Position numbers and translations under genes: made by a program. A stretch of DNA of 64,000 bases. Source: Alkalispirochaeta americana. Lineage in GTDB: Bacteria > Spirochaetota > Spirochaetia > DSM-27196 > Alkalispirochaetaceae. The notes below the pieces were generated by a model, which worked only from the letters and a program-made list of their open reading frames with translations, was not told the DNA's origin and did no database searches. This document shows positions 17,806-27,094 of this stretch, one piece after another; the first letter of the stretch is position 1, and the number at the start of each line of letters is the position of its first letter. The DNA lies in the NCBI RefSeq assembly GCF_900156105.1, contig NZ_FTMS01000015.1, positions 1 to 64,000 on the forward strand. The letters run 5' to 3'.

Positions 17806-18417
17806 TCAGGGCTTCCAGCCCAGAAAGTTCCGAAGCAACCGCAACCCGGCCTCGCCGCTCTTTTCCGGATGAAACTGCGTGGCAGCCAGATTTCCCCGAC
17901 CCACCACGGCAGCAAAGGAGACCCCGTAGTCACACCAGGCAAGAACATCGCCGGGGTCGCGGGGATTCGGGAAGAAGGAATGAACGAAATAGAAGGAACT
18001 CTCCCGGGAAAGGTCTCTCAGAAGGGGATGATCTCCCCGAGGGGTGATGGTGTTCCACCCCATGTGAGGAATCTTGAGGCCCTGGCCAGGATCAAAGGCG
18101 GTCGCTGTCCCTTCAAGAATGCCCAGGCAGGAAGCACCGCTCTCGTCGGAGCGGTCCAGAATAATCTGGGATCCCAGGCAGATACCAAGAAAGGGGTTTC
18201 CCCGGGCGAGAAACTCCCTGATCGCGGAAACCAGTCCCCGCTCTTCCAGAACACCCATGGCGGCCCGGGCATCGCCCACTCCCGGAAGCACCAGGCGATC
18301 AGCTCCCCGGACATCATCGGGTTCACGAGTAACCCGGAAGGGCTCCTGTAAATAGGAAAAGGCCGATTCCACGCTCCGCAAGTTTCCTGCGTCGTAATCA
18401 ACGATAACAACACTCAC
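17806..18417 (-). CDS. hisH: Imidazole glycerol phosphate synthase, glutaminase subunit
   Basis: 203-aa class I glutamine amidotransferase that supplies ammonia to HisF. Motifs: VDYDAGNLRSVE, LVLPGVGDA, nucleophile Cys in FLGICLGSQIILD, and the His-Pro-Glu triad part in AATQFHPEKSGEAGL. The GTG start overlaps the TGA of the upstream lipoprotein gene (GTGA), so translation is coupled. Confidence 0.95.
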   Translation of the reverse strand: MSVVIVDYDAGNLRSVESAFSYLQEPFRVTREPDDVRGADRLVLPGVGDARAAMGVLEERGLVSAIREFLARGNPFLGICLGSQIILDRSDESGASCLGILEGTATAFDPGQGLKIPHMGWNTITPRGDHPLLRDLSRESSFYFVHSFFPNPRDPGDVLAWCDYGVSFAAVVGRGNLAATQFHPEKSGEAGLRLLRNFLGWKP

Positions 18418-19388
18418 CGATCTTCCTCCTGAGGTTGAATGATTCTCTGCACCAGGAGACGCACGCTCTCGTCGGTGAGCAGTACGTTCCGCAGATACAC
18501 GGATTTTTCCTGACGCTCGATAGCAAAATCCGGCCCGGCCTCGAGGTGCAGAAGGGGCAGCACTTGCCGTGAACCAAGGCGAAGGCTTACCAGCACGACC
18601 CGAGCCTGGCGTTCGCCGGAAAAGAGCAACTCCATTTCAGCATCCCCTCCGCCGCGGAGCTGGAGCACCAGCGTCTCGGGGTTCAGCGCGTCAAGCCGGG
18701 AGGTTCCTGATCCCTGGGCAGAAGTCTCAAAGAGAGAGGGGCTGACCATGACAAAAAAGCCCGTAGGCCTCTGATGGATGTGCCGGAGATGATCCTCCAG
18801 AAGAGGTTCTTTCGACAGATCTTTCAGATCAGCTTTCAAATCAGCTTCCAGATCAGCTTTGGGAGATTCCAGAGCAGGATAGGATATCTCCAGAAGGCCC
18901 TGGCGGTAGCGAATAACCTCGGTTCCCTGGACATCCCGCCAGTGCCCCGGCCCCAGGCGGCGCCAACCGGAAAAGAAAAGCCCCCAGGGCGTCCTGAAGC
19001 GGGGGAAATTCCCCTCCACCCAGAAGCGGGGGGCCTTGCCTTCCTCGAAAGCTCCCAGGAGCAGGTGCGCCCTGTCAGCAACAATCTGTTCCACAACCCC
19101 CAATTGGAGGAGCTCATCCATTATTGAGGGTTCCTCCCGGAGATCTACGGCAAAAAAGAACTGGGGACGAAGTTCGTCGAGGAAAGGAGCTCCCACGGCG
19201 AGGGAACGAAAGAGAAAAGGCCCCAGCTCATCGCCCAGGCGATCCTTTAGTCCATCCTCGAGGCCAGCCTCCTGGGGAATCTCGGGAGGGGTCGGAAGGG
19301 AGGCACACCCCGCCCCCACAAGGAAAACGAGGAGGAGAAGCCCTCCCCGCGCCCGGCCGCCCCGGAGGAGGTTCCTAGGCAGACACAA
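18414..19388 (-). CDS. Putative lipoprotein, 324 aa, function unknown
   Basis: A clear lipobox is present (LLLLVFLVGAGCASLP). The most reasonable start is TTG at 19388, giving a short n-region (CLPRNLLRGGRARGG) and overlapping the 3' end of ileS by 14 nt; the longer open frame upstream would lack a signal peptide. The mature protein has repeated acidic segments near residue 30 (EDGLKDRLGDELG) and a KADLEADLKADLKDL run from short DNA repeats at about 18825-18860. No catalytic motif seen. Likely inner- or outer-membrane anchored. It sits between ileS and hisH, probably in the same transcript. Confidence 0.7.
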   Translation of the reverse strand: MCLPRNLLRGGRARGGLLLLVFLVGAGCASLPTPPEIPQEAGLEDGLKDRLGDELGPFLFRSLAVGAPFLDELRPQFFFAVDLREEPSIMDELLQLGVVEQIVADRAHLLLGAFEEGKAPRFWVEGNFPRFRTPWGLFFSGWRRLGPGHWRDVQGTEVIRYRQGLLEISYPALESPKADLEADLKADLKDLSKEPLLEDHLRHIHQRPTGFFVMVSPSLFETSAQGSGTSRLDALNPETLVLQLRGGGDAEMELLFSGERQARVVLVSLRLGSRQVLPLLHLEAGPDFAIERQEKSVYLRNVLLTDESVRLLVQRIIQPQEEDR

Positions 19389-22300
19389 CAGAGATCCGGC
19401 CCGTAAGTTCGCCAAGGGCAATCTCTGCGGCATCGGTCGCCGCAGCCCACTGAATCTGCTCGGCCAGAACCTCTCCCGCCAGATAGTCTTCGAAAGAACT
19501 GACCGCGTCCTGCAGCTCCTCAGGCCCCTCAAGACTCAGGACGATCCGGTCCGTCACAGCAAGGCCCTGATCCTTGCGGACGTTCTGGACCGCCCGAATC
19601 AGATCCCGTACAAGCCCCTCCTGCCGCAGTTCCCGGGTAATTTCCGGATCCAGCGCGACCGTGAGGAGCCCCTCGTTGAGAACTTTCAGGTTTTCTTTCT
19701 CCTGCCGTTGCACCAGGACAGAATCGATGGTTATATCCACCGCTTCACCCTCGACCTCGATGTTCAGGGTGCTTCCCTCCAGGAGCTGCTGGATCTCCCG
19801 GGCCTTGAGCTCCTGAATTACCTGGGCGGCACTCCGCATGCCTTTGCCCAGGCGGGGCCCCAATTCCCGGAAGTTTGCCTTGGCACTATATTCAACAAGC
19901 TCTTCCTCGTTTTCCCGGAAAATCACATCCTTTACGTTCAGCTCTTCCCGGATGATATCTTCCATCTCCCGAAGAACCCGGCGGGCATCGGTATCCCGGG
20001 TGACCAGATGGATCGCGGCCAGAGGCTGGCGGATCTTCAGATTGTGCATGGTCCTGATCGCCCGCCCCAGACTCACGGCCTGACGGGTGACCTCCATCTT
20101 TCGCTCCAGATCTGTATCCCGGCGCGCTGCGTCGGGACTGGGATAATCGCAGAGGTGTACCGACAGGGGATCCTCCGAGGTTCGCAGATTCTGGTATATC
20201 TCCTCGGTGATAAAGGGGATGATCGGCGCCGCCGTGAGAGCAAGGGTCTTCAGGACATGACAGAGCGTTCCGTAGGCCTGGTTCTTGTCGGCGTCGTTCT
20301 CGCTCTTCCAGAAACGCCGCCGGGAACGGCGGATGTACCAGTTATTGAGGCTATCGATAAACGTTACGACAGGATCGATTGCCCTTTGCAACTCATACCT
20401 GTCGAGGTGGTTACGAACAGTCTCTACCAGGCGCTCCACCTCCGACAGGATCCACCGGTCCAGGGGATTGTCGGGCGAGGCTGGCGGGGCCGAAGGGGTC
20501 ACACCGTCGATGTTGGCGTAGGTAACAAAGAAGCTGTAGGCGTTCCAGAGAGGGATGATTACCGTTTTCAGGACTTCCCGCACTCCTTCATCGCTGTACT
20601 TGAGATCCTCGGCCCTGATAACGGCAGAATTCATGAGGAAGAGTCTCAGGGCATCGGCGCCAAACTGGTCGATGATCTCCTGGGGATCGCTGTAATTGCG
20701 CTCGCTTTTGGACATCTTCTTGCCGTCGGCAGCCAGGACCAGCCCGTTCACTACCACATTCTGAAAAGCCGGAGAATCGAAGAGCGCCGCCGCCAGAACC
20801 GTAAGGGTATAAAACCATCCCCGGGTTTGATCGAGGCCTTCGCAGATAAAATCTGCAGGGAAGTTCTGCTCAAAGAGGGCTTTGTTCTCAAAGGGATAGT
20901 GATTCTGGGCATAGGGCATCGCCCCCGACTCGAACCAGCAATCGAGCACCTCGGGAACCCGTCGCATGGTTCCCTCTCCCCCCGGACCGGGCCAGGTGAT
21001 CTGGTCTACGTGGTGCTTGTGGAGATCATCTACCCAGACGCCGCTTTTGGCGTGCAACTCTTCCCGGGAACCGATCACTTCGATGTGCCCTGTGACATCA
21101 CACCGCCAGGCGGGAATGGGATTTCCCCAGTAGCGGTTTCGGCTGATCGCCCAGTCCCGGGCTCCCTCGAGCCATTTGCCAAAGCGCCCCTTGCGCAGAT
21201 GCTCCGGAACCCAGTGGACCCTATCGTTGGAGGCGATCATTTTCGCCTTGATCTTTTCGATATCCACAAACCAGGAGCTGACAGCCCGGTAGATCAGGGG
21301 TTTCTTTGTGCGGTAACAAAAGGGGTAGGAGTGGCGATAGGTCTCACGCTTCACCAGAGAGCCCCGGTCTTTCAGATACTGAATGATCGGCTTATCGGCT
21401 TCCTTGACCTGAAGGCCCTCAAAATCGGGAACCTGCGAGGTGAAATGGGCTTCAGCGTCGATCGGCACCACCACGGGCAGCCCTGTGTCTTTCAGGAGGT
21501 TATAGTCATCCTCACCAAACCCGGGAGCGATATGAACGATCCCCGTACCGTCCTCGGTGGTAACGAAATCTCCCAGATGCACCCGAAAGGCGCCCTCCTG
21601 GGCCAGATCCTCAAAGTAGGGAAAAAGAGGGCGATAGGACCGACCTGCCAGATCCTTACCGGAAAGCTTCTCTTCGATCTGGAAGGAATCACCCTCGCGG
21701 TAATAATGTCCCAGACGTTCCTCGGCCAGAATATAGGTGTCTTCACCATCCTTGACGCGCACATAGGTGATGTCCTCTCCCGCAGCGAGCCCAAGGTTGC
21801 TGGGAAGGGTCCAGGGTGTCGTGGTCCAGGCAAGAATATAGACACCCGGCTCGTCTTCAAGCTCAAAGCGAACCGTTATAGCCGGGTCGTCGACCTCCTG
21901 GTAGCCCCCCAGATTAACCTCGAAGTTGGAAAGGGGCGTTGCCAGGGCAGGGCTGTAGGGGAGAATGTAGTGACCTTCGTAGATCAGCCCCTTTTCCCAG
22001 AGCCGCTTGAAGACCCACCAGATCGTCTCCATGTATTCCGGCTCCATGGTCTTGTAATCGTTCTCGAAGTCCACCCAGCGGCCCATACGCGTAACGATTC
22101 GCTCCCATTCGGCGGTATAGCGGAGAACGATCCCCCGGCAAGCCTCGTTAAACCGGGCCACACCGTACTCTTCGATCTGGCCGGCACCGGAAATACCCAG
22201 TTCCTTCTCCATCTCGTACTCTACGGGCAGACCGTGACAGTCCCACCCGAAACGGCGCTCAACCCGCTTTCCCGCCATCGTCTGATAACGGGGAATAATG

Positions 22301-22497
22301 TCCTTGATCGTGCCAGGAACAAGATGGCCGAAATGAGGCAATCCGGTGGCAAAGGGGGGGCCATCGTAAAAGACAAACTGGGGAGCCCCCTCGCGTTGTT
22401 CCATAGATTTTTCAAAAATTGCGTGTTCTTTCCAAAAGGAGAGAACTCCTTCCTCCATTTGAGGAAAGTTTACCTTCGGGTCCACCGGTTTATACAC
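19375..22497 (-). CDS. ileS: Isoleucyl-tRNA synthetase, type 2 (eukaryote-like)
   Basis: 1040 aa, GTG start at 22497 with GGAGGA 5 bases upstream. The class I HIGH-type motif is PHFGH at residues 54-58 and KMSKS is near residue 595. The editing domain lies between them (WTTTPWTLPSNLG). The C-terminus lacks the zinc-finger cysteines of the E. coli type, and the sequence FATGLPHFGHLVPGTIKD matches the eukaryote-like class found in spirochaetes and other bacteria. That class is generally tolerant of mupirocin (family knowledge). Followed directly by the lipoprotein gene. Confidence 0.95.
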   Translation of the reverse strand: MYKPVDPKVNFPQMEEGVLSFWKEHAIFEKSMEQREGAPQFVFYDGPPFATGLPHFGHLVPGTIKDIIPRYQTMAGKRVERRFGWDCHGLPVEYEMEKELGISGAGQIEEYGVARFNEACRGIVLRYTAEWERIVTRMGRWVDFENDYKTMEPEYMETIWWVFKRLWEKGLIYEGHYILPYSPALATPLSNFEVNLGGYQEVDDPAITVRFELEDEPGVYILAWTTTPWTLPSNLGLAAGEDITYVRVKDGEDTYILAEERLGHYYREGDSFQIEEKLSGKDLAGRSYRPLFPYFEDLAQEGAFRVHLGDFVTTEDGTGIVHIAPGFGEDDYNLLKDTGLPVVVPIDAEAHFTSQVPDFEGLQVKEADKPIIQYLKDRGSLVKRETYRHSYPFCYRTKKPLIYRAVSSWFVDIEKIKAKMIASNDRVHWVPEHLRKGRFGKWLEGARDWAISRNRYWGNPIPAWRCDVTGHIEVIGSREELHAKSGVWVDDLHKHHVDQITWPGPGGEGTMRRVPEVLDCWFESGAMPYAQNHYPFENKALFEQNFPADFICEGLDQTRGWFYTLTVLAAALFDSPAFQNVVVNGLVLAADGKKMSKSERNYSDPQEIIDQFGADALRLFLMNSAVIRAEDLKYSDEGVREVLKTVIIPLWNAYSFFVTYANIDGVTPSAPPASPDNPLDRWILSEVERLVETVRNHLDRYELQRAIDPVVTFIDSLNNWYIRRSRRRFWKSENDADKNQAYGTLCHVLKTLALTAAPIIPFITEEIYQNLRTSEDPLSVHLCDYPSPDAARRDTDLERKMEVTRQAVSLGRAIRTMHNLKIRQPLAAIHLVTRDTDARRVLREMEDIIREELNVKDVIFRENEEELVEYSAKANFRELGPRLGKGMRSAAQVIQELKAREIQQLLEGSTLNIEVEGEAVDITIDSVLVQRQEKENLKVLNEGLLTVALDPEITRELRQEGLVRDLIRAVQNVRKDQGLAVTDRIVLSLEGPEELQDAVSSFEDYLAGEVLAEQIQWAAATDAAEIALGELTGRISVVSA

Positions 22498-22543
22498 AGT
22501 CTCCTCCTGATTTACTGGTCCGTTCAGATTCCTGGTCCGGGGG

Positions 22544-23578
22544 CTAGTCCTGGTCCTGGGCCTTCATGACGGGGTAGCGGATCACTTCGGTGTCGAAGCG
22601 GTAGAGTATGATCGTCGAACCGATTTCCAGCTCGTACGGAAACGCTACACGGCCCCCGGGATGATTCATGGTGAAAAGGGTGGTGGTCTCCCCACCGGGC
22701 CCAACAGCCACAGCACTGAGTTCTACCGCCACGGCATAGCGAGGCAGGGTACGATCAAAAATACCAAAGCGTCGGCCCGAGCGTGGATTCGGCTGATTCC
22801 GGATACGCAGGGAGACGGGAGTCCCCGCCTCTATCTCTGTTCCCGGATCGGGAGACTGGCTCACCACCACAGCGGCTCGCCCCGACGTGGGTTCCTGTTC
22901 AAGCTGAAAGACAAACGGGACACCGTCTCGGGCCAGAACCTGAAGCGCATCGTTCCAGTCCATCCCCAGATAGGTGGGCAGCGAGAAGGTCTCGATATCA
23001 GGCCCCCGACTCACCACCAGATCCAGCGTGGTCGACCCCGAGATGCGCGTTCCCGGCTCCGGCGTCTGGGCGATCACCGTTCCCGGGGAGGCATCGTCAA
23101 AGACGTTGGATACGTTCCCCACAGTCAGAACACGGGTGCCTCCGGATCCCAGCCCCTGGATCTCCTCCCGTACATCAGCAAGCTGCATTCCCCGATAATC
23201 CCCTATATCTTCGATGATCGCCCCCTGACTGATCAGGAGCGTGATCCGGCGACCCGCCCGAACCACCGACCCAGGAGCGGGAGCATGGGAGATCACACGC
23301 CCTTTCAGACCGGGATCCGAATGGTAACGAAGCTGTACGTAGGAATGGAGACCCCGCTCCTGGAGCTGGATCAAAGCCTGGGGCAACTCCTGCCCCGCCA
23401 TATCGGGAACCACCGTCTCTTCGGGCCCTCGAAGAGCCACAAGAAAGGCCGTTAGAGACGCCAGCACCAGAATGGTGAACATTCCAATAAAGGCCCAAAC
23501 GGTGGTGCGAAAAACCCTTCGTTCCGGAGGAAGGTTCTCGTCGCGGATGCTTTTTCTGAGTCCCGTAAATAATTTCAT
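22544..23578 (-). CDS. Membrane-anchored PASTA-domain protein without kinase
   Basis: 344 aa. A cytoplasmic N-terminal tail of about 27 residues precedes one membrane helix (TVWAFIGMFTILVLASLTAFLVAL), followed by three PASTA repeats: about 57-120 (VPDMAGQELPQALIQL...), 125-195 and 197-268 (LPTYLGMDWNDALQVL...), each ending in a TPEPGT-like turn and (L/V)xxSRG/SQG. The last ~75 residues are a different beta-rich segment. PASTA domains bind peptidoglycan fragments and are usually fused to Ser/Thr kinases or penicillin-binding proteins; neither is present here. The start is 4 bp after the fmt stop. Confidence 0.85.
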   Translation of the reverse strand: MKLFTGLRKSIRDENLPPERRVFRTTVWAFIGMFTILVLASLTAFLVALRGPEETVVPDMAGQELPQALIQLQERGLHSYVQLRYHSDPGLKGRVISHAPAPGSVVRAGRRITLLISQGAIIEDIGDYRGMQLADVREEIQGLGSGGTRVLTVGNVSNVFDDASPGTVIAQTPEPGTRISGSTTLDLVVSRGPDIETFSLPTYLGMDWNDALQVLARDGVPFVFQLEQEPTSGRAAVVVSQSPDPGTEIEAGTPVSLRIRNQPNPRSGRRFGIFDRTLPRYAVAVELSAVAVGPGGETTTLFTMNHPGGRVAFPYELEIGSTIILYRFDTEVIRYPVMKAQDQD

Positions 23579-23582
23579 GATT

Positions 23583-24584
23583 TTACGCCTGTTTCACAAC
23601 GCTGCCAACATTCAAAACGCTGCCAATAATAGAAGAGTTGCCGTTCAGAAAGGAGCGGTAGTCCGCCTCTTTCCTGGCCTGCAATTTCAGCCGACGAACC
23701 GCCAGAATACCGTCTACGGTTTGTATCAGAATTCCCTTGCCGTTGTCTACACCGAGGACAGTTCCGGGAGCAGCCTCCCTGCTCGGTCCGGAGACACCCT
23801 GACGATGGATCGGGATTTCACAAGAGGAATGCTCCGGGAGCGGCTCTGTCTCAAGAAGCTGCAACGGCGTCTCGCCCCAACGGCAGCGAACCCCCGGCCA
23901 GGGAGTATAGGCCCGAACCATCCGGTCAATCACCACGGCTGATTCCTGCCAGGTGAGGTCTCCCTCTCCCTTGCGAATCAGATGGCACCAGGTGGCGTCT
24001 TCCGCAACCTGCCGACGCGGCCGAGCGGTTCCCCGGGCAATATGCTCTACCACCGACGCAACGGCCTCACCACCCAGAACGCCCAGTTCGTGGTACAACT
24101 CCACGGCTGTGGCCCGACTGGAGAGAGGAACTTCCCGCTGTTCCAAGATATCCCCGGCGTCCATCTCCAGGGCAAGGTACTGCACCGTTACCCCTGTGAT
24201 TTGGTCTCCTGCCAGAAGAGCCGCAGGAATGGGGCTGGGCCCACGGTGGCGCGGCAACAGGGAAGGATGCATATTGATCCCTCCCTGTGGAAAAAGCTCG
24301 AGAAAACGGGGCCCGAAAATTTTCCCGTAGGCCACAACCACCAGAAGCTCGGGCTTCAAGGCGGCCACTTCCTGGCGGGCAGCAGCCCCCAGGCGCTCCG
24401 GCTGGATCACGGGGGTATTTTTATCCTCCGCCCAGACCTTCACCGGTGGAGGGGTCAAGACCCGGCGCCGTCCCGCCGGAGCATCAGGGGCAGTAAGTAC
24501 ACCGACAATCTCGTGGCGCGTCTTTTCCAGAGTCCTCAGAGTGGGTAACGCGATGTCGGGGGTCCCGGCAAAGAGAAGGCGCAT
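23583..24584 (-). CDS. fmt: Methionyl-tRNA formyltransferase
   Basis: 333 aa. Formylates initiator Met-tRNA using 10-formyl-tetrahydrofolate. The N-terminal formyltransferase domain has LLFAGTPDIALPTL, GKIFGPRFLELFPQGGINMHPSLLPRHRGPSPI (with the catalytic Asn-x-His) and the Asp in EMDAGDILEQ. The C-terminal tRNA-binding OB domain begins around LTWQESAVVIDRMVRAYTPWPG. ATG at 24584 follows GGAGG. It is 3 bp from def, the usual pairing of formylation and deformylation. Confidence 0.95.
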   Translation of the reverse strand: MRLLFAGTPDIALPTLRTLEKTRHEIVGVLTAPDAPAGRRRVLTPPPVKVWAEDKNTPVIQPERLGAAARQEVAALKPELLVVVAYGKIFGPRFLELFPQGGINMHPSLLPRHRGPSPIPAALLAGDQITGVTVQYLALEMDAGDILEQREVPLSSRATAVELYHELGVLGGEAVASVVEHIARGTARPRRQVAEDATWCHLIRKGEGDLTWQESAVVIDRMVRAYTPWPGVRCRWGETPLQLLETEPLPEHSSCEIPIHRQGVSGPSREAAPGTVLGVDNGKGILIQTVDGILAVRRLKLQARKEADYRSFLNGNSSIIGSVLNVGSVVKQA

Positions 24585-24587
24585 TTC

Positions 24588-25082
24588 CTAGACCTCCGAT
24601 GATTCCGGCTTGCGATAGCTTCGCAGCAGCCGGTCCCGTCGCCGTTGCGGCAGGTAGTCCACAAAGAGGACCCCCTCCAGGTGGTCGTACTCGTGGAGGA
24701 TTACCCGAGCCAGCAACCCCTCCGCTTCCAGCGAAAAGGGGTTTCCCTGGGCATCCCAGGCATCAATGGCTATCGCACGGGGACGGAGGACGTTAGCGTA
24801 CACTCCAGGGATGCTCAAACACCCCTCCTCGTATTTTTCTTCGTCGGGAGAGCGAGCCGTTATGCGGGGATTGATGAACACCCGGGGCGGTTCATCGGGA
24901 AGCCCCACCACAAAAAGCCGCTCCATCCTGCCCACCTGGGGGCCAGCCAGGCCAATTCCGTTTGCGCGCACCATAGTCTGAACCATCGCCGTGGCAAGCT
25001 CCGCCGTAGCAGCGGTGATCTCCGCCAGAGGTTCTGCCGGCGTTACAAGCCGTTCGTCCGGATGATAAACAAGTGAAATCAC
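24588..25082 (-). CDS. def: Peptide deformylase
   Basis: 164-aa metalloenzyme that removes the N-formyl group from nascent proteins. All three family motifs are intact: GIGLAGPQ (42-49), EEGCLSIP (85-92, metal ligand Cys88) and HEYDH (130-134, two His ligands and catalytic Glu). The GTG start at 25082 is 13 bp after the priA stop. Followed immediately by fmt. Confidence 0.96.
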   Translation of the reverse strand: MISLVYHPDERLVTPAEPLAEITAATAELATAMVQTMVRANGIGLAGPQVGRMERLFVVGLPDEPPRVFINPRITARSPDEEKYEEGCLSIPGVYANVLRPRAIAIDAWDAQGNPFSLEAEGLLARVILHEYDHLEGVLFVDYLPQRRRDRLLRSYRKPESSEV

Positions 25083-25095
25083 CCCCCCAGTCTAC

Positions 25096-27084
25096 CTACA
25101 AGAGGTTGACCGGGTCTACATCCACTTCCAAATAGACCTGCTTCATTTTCCCTGCCTTCCCCACAGCACGGCGGCACACCCAATGAAGTTCTCCCAAACC
25201 CTCCCCCCGGAGGATAATCTGGTAGCGCCAGTTATTTTTTATCCGTTCCAGCGCCGCCGGGGCGGGGCCTAAAACATCAACGCCACGGTCCCGGGGCAGG
25301 TTCCGGGCTGCCTCCCGGGCCAGACGACCCACCTCTTCCGAAGCCTCTTCAGCGGCATTACGACGGGAGGAACGCAGAACCAGCCGGATCAAACGGGAAA
25401 AGGGAGGAAAGAGCAGGGCCTTGCGAACCTCCAGCTCCCCCCGGTAGAACTCCTCCACCTCCATGGCTGCAGCACGACTGATCGCATCGTGCTCGGGCCG
25501 CACGGTTTGCACCAGCACCTGCCCGTCGTCCCGGAAGCGCCCCGCCCGACCCGCCACCTGAACGATCAGGGCAAAGGTCCGTTCGGCTGCACGAAAATCG
25601 GGAAGATTCAGTCCTGTGTCGGCCATAATAATCCCCACCGTACGAACACCGGGGAAGTTCAATCCCTTGGCGACCATCTGCGTTCCCAGAAGAACGTTTA
25701 TCTCGCCCCGGGCAAACCGCTCCAGCACGTCCTGAAGATACCCCTTGGGACGAGTAGTATCGGTATCGAGCCTCGCCACGGAGAGCTCAGGCAACTCCCG
25801 GGAGATATCCTCCTCGATTCGCTCGGTACCAAAAACGGTATATCCCACATCGAGAGATCCGCACTGGGAGCAGACCTGCTCGGGATGTCCCCGGTGCCCG
25901 CAGTAATGACAAACCAGACGATTTTGTCCCTTGTGATACGTCATGGGAACAGAACAGCGCGGGCATTCGGCGTGGTGGCCACAGGATCGGCACTGGAAAG
26001 CAGCGGCAAATCCCCGCCGATTGAGAAAGAGGATGCTTTGCCCCTCCTGGCGGTGGGTCTCCAGCAGGGCTTCTTTCAGAGGAGGCGATATCAGCCCCGA
26101 CGCCCCCCGGATATTGATGGTCCGAATCGAGGGCAAGGCTCCCCCTGCAAGGCGGCGGGTGAGAACCAGTTTTTTTAGCCGCCCCGTCTGCATCAGATGC
26201 CAGGCTTCCACCGAGGGAGTGGCCGAACCCATCACGCAGGCCGCACCATCCTGGACCGCCCGCCACAACGCAACCTGGCGCGCGTGATAGCGAGGCGCGT
26301 TCCCCGCCTTGTAGGACCCTTCGTGTTCCTCGTCGATAATGATGAGACCCACCTGCAAGAGAGGAGCAAAGACAGCACTCCGGGCACCCACCACAAGACG
26401 GGCCTCGCCCCGCTGGATACGCCTCCACTCGCCCAGGCGCCGGGCAGGGGTGAGCCCCGAATGGAGCATGGCAGCCACCGCTCCGAAACGGCGGGAAATA
26501 TGATCGAATAACTGGTGGGTCAGGGCAATTTCGGGAACCAGATAGATCACCCCCCGTCCGGCCTGGAGGGTCCTCTCGGCCAGTTGGAGAAACACCTCGG
26601 TCTTGCCGCTCCCCGTAATTCCGTAGAGGTAATGCCAGGACTCCTCCCCGGGCGAGAGAGGCTGCGAAATAATCTCGATGGCATGCTCTTGCTCCTGGGA
26701 GAGTTCCAGCCGTTGCGGAGCGACGGCGGGTTCGTCCCCTCCCGCCAGAGGAAGGTCTTTGGCCTTTTTTGCGCCCGGCAACATCGTAGCCAGGGTTTCT
26801 CCCAGGGTTGTGAGATACATCCGGGAAACCCACCGGGCCATTTCCAGCCAGGAATCACCAAAAAGCGGCTCCTGGTCCAGAACCCGCAATACCTCTTTGA
26901 GCCCCTCCTGGTTCACCCCATCGGCCAGGGCCTCGGACCTGGCCACCACAACACCTGTAAGGGTTCGACGACCGAAGGGGACCATTACCCGGCACCCCGG
27001 GGCAGGAACCGGCCCCTCCCGGGGAGGCAAATAGGAAAAAAGCCGGTCCACCGGCACGGAAACCGCTACATCGAGGATTACCAC
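25096..27084 (-). CDS. priA: Primosomal protein N' (replication restart helicase)
   Basis: 662 aa, GTG start. The N-terminal DNA-binding domain is followed by Walker A (YGITGSGKTEVFL), motif II DEEH (IIIDEEHEGSYK), zinc-binding cysteines (CRSCGHHAECPRC, CHYCG, CSQCGS) and the C-terminal helicase motifs (LGTQMVAKGLNFPGV, VAGRAGR). PriA recognises stalled forks and loads the replisome. All catalytic motifs are present, so the helicase should be active. It sits 10 bp after udg. Confidence 0.95.
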   Translation of the reverse strand: MVILDVAVSVPVDRLFSYLPPREGPVPAPGCRVMVPFGRRTLTGVVVARSEALADGVNQEGLKEVLRVLDQEPLFGDSWLEMARWVSRMYLTTLGETLATMLPGAKKAKDLPLAGGDEPAVAPQRLELSQEQEHAIEIISQPLSPGEESWHYLYGITGSGKTEVFLQLAERTLQAGRGVIYLVPEIALTHQLFDHISRRFGAVAAMLHSGLTPARRLGEWRRIQRGEARLVVGARSAVFAPLLQVGLIIIDEEHEGSYKAGNAPRYHARQVALWRAVQDGAACVMGSATPSVEAWHLMQTGRLKKLVLTRRLAGGALPSIRTINIRGASGLISPPLKEALLETHRQEGQSILFLNRRGFAAAFQCRSCGHHAECPRCSVPMTYHKGQNRLVCHYCGHRGHPEQVCSQCGSLDVGYTVFGTERIEEDISRELPELSVARLDTDTTRPKGYLQDVLERFARGEINVLLGTQMVAKGLNFPGVRTVGIIMADTGLNLPDFRAAERTFALIVQVAGRAGRFRDDGQVLVQTVRPEHDAISRAAAMEVEEFYRGELEVRKALLFPPFSRLIRLVLRSSRRNAAEEASEEVGRLAREAARNLPRDRGVDVLGPAPAALERIKNNWRYQIILRGEGLGELHWVCRRAVGKAGKMKQVYLEVDVDPVNLL

Positions 27085-27094
27085 GGCAGGACGC

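Noticed and set aside
17050-18351. 433-codon plus-strand frame across hisF and hisH
   Set aside because: Antisense shadow; hisF and hisH have all catalytic motifs.
19036-22569. 1177-codon open frame on the plus strand across ileS
   Set aside because: It is antisense to the complete ileS gene; the frame stays open because of GC-rich third positions, and the peptide has no recognisable domain.
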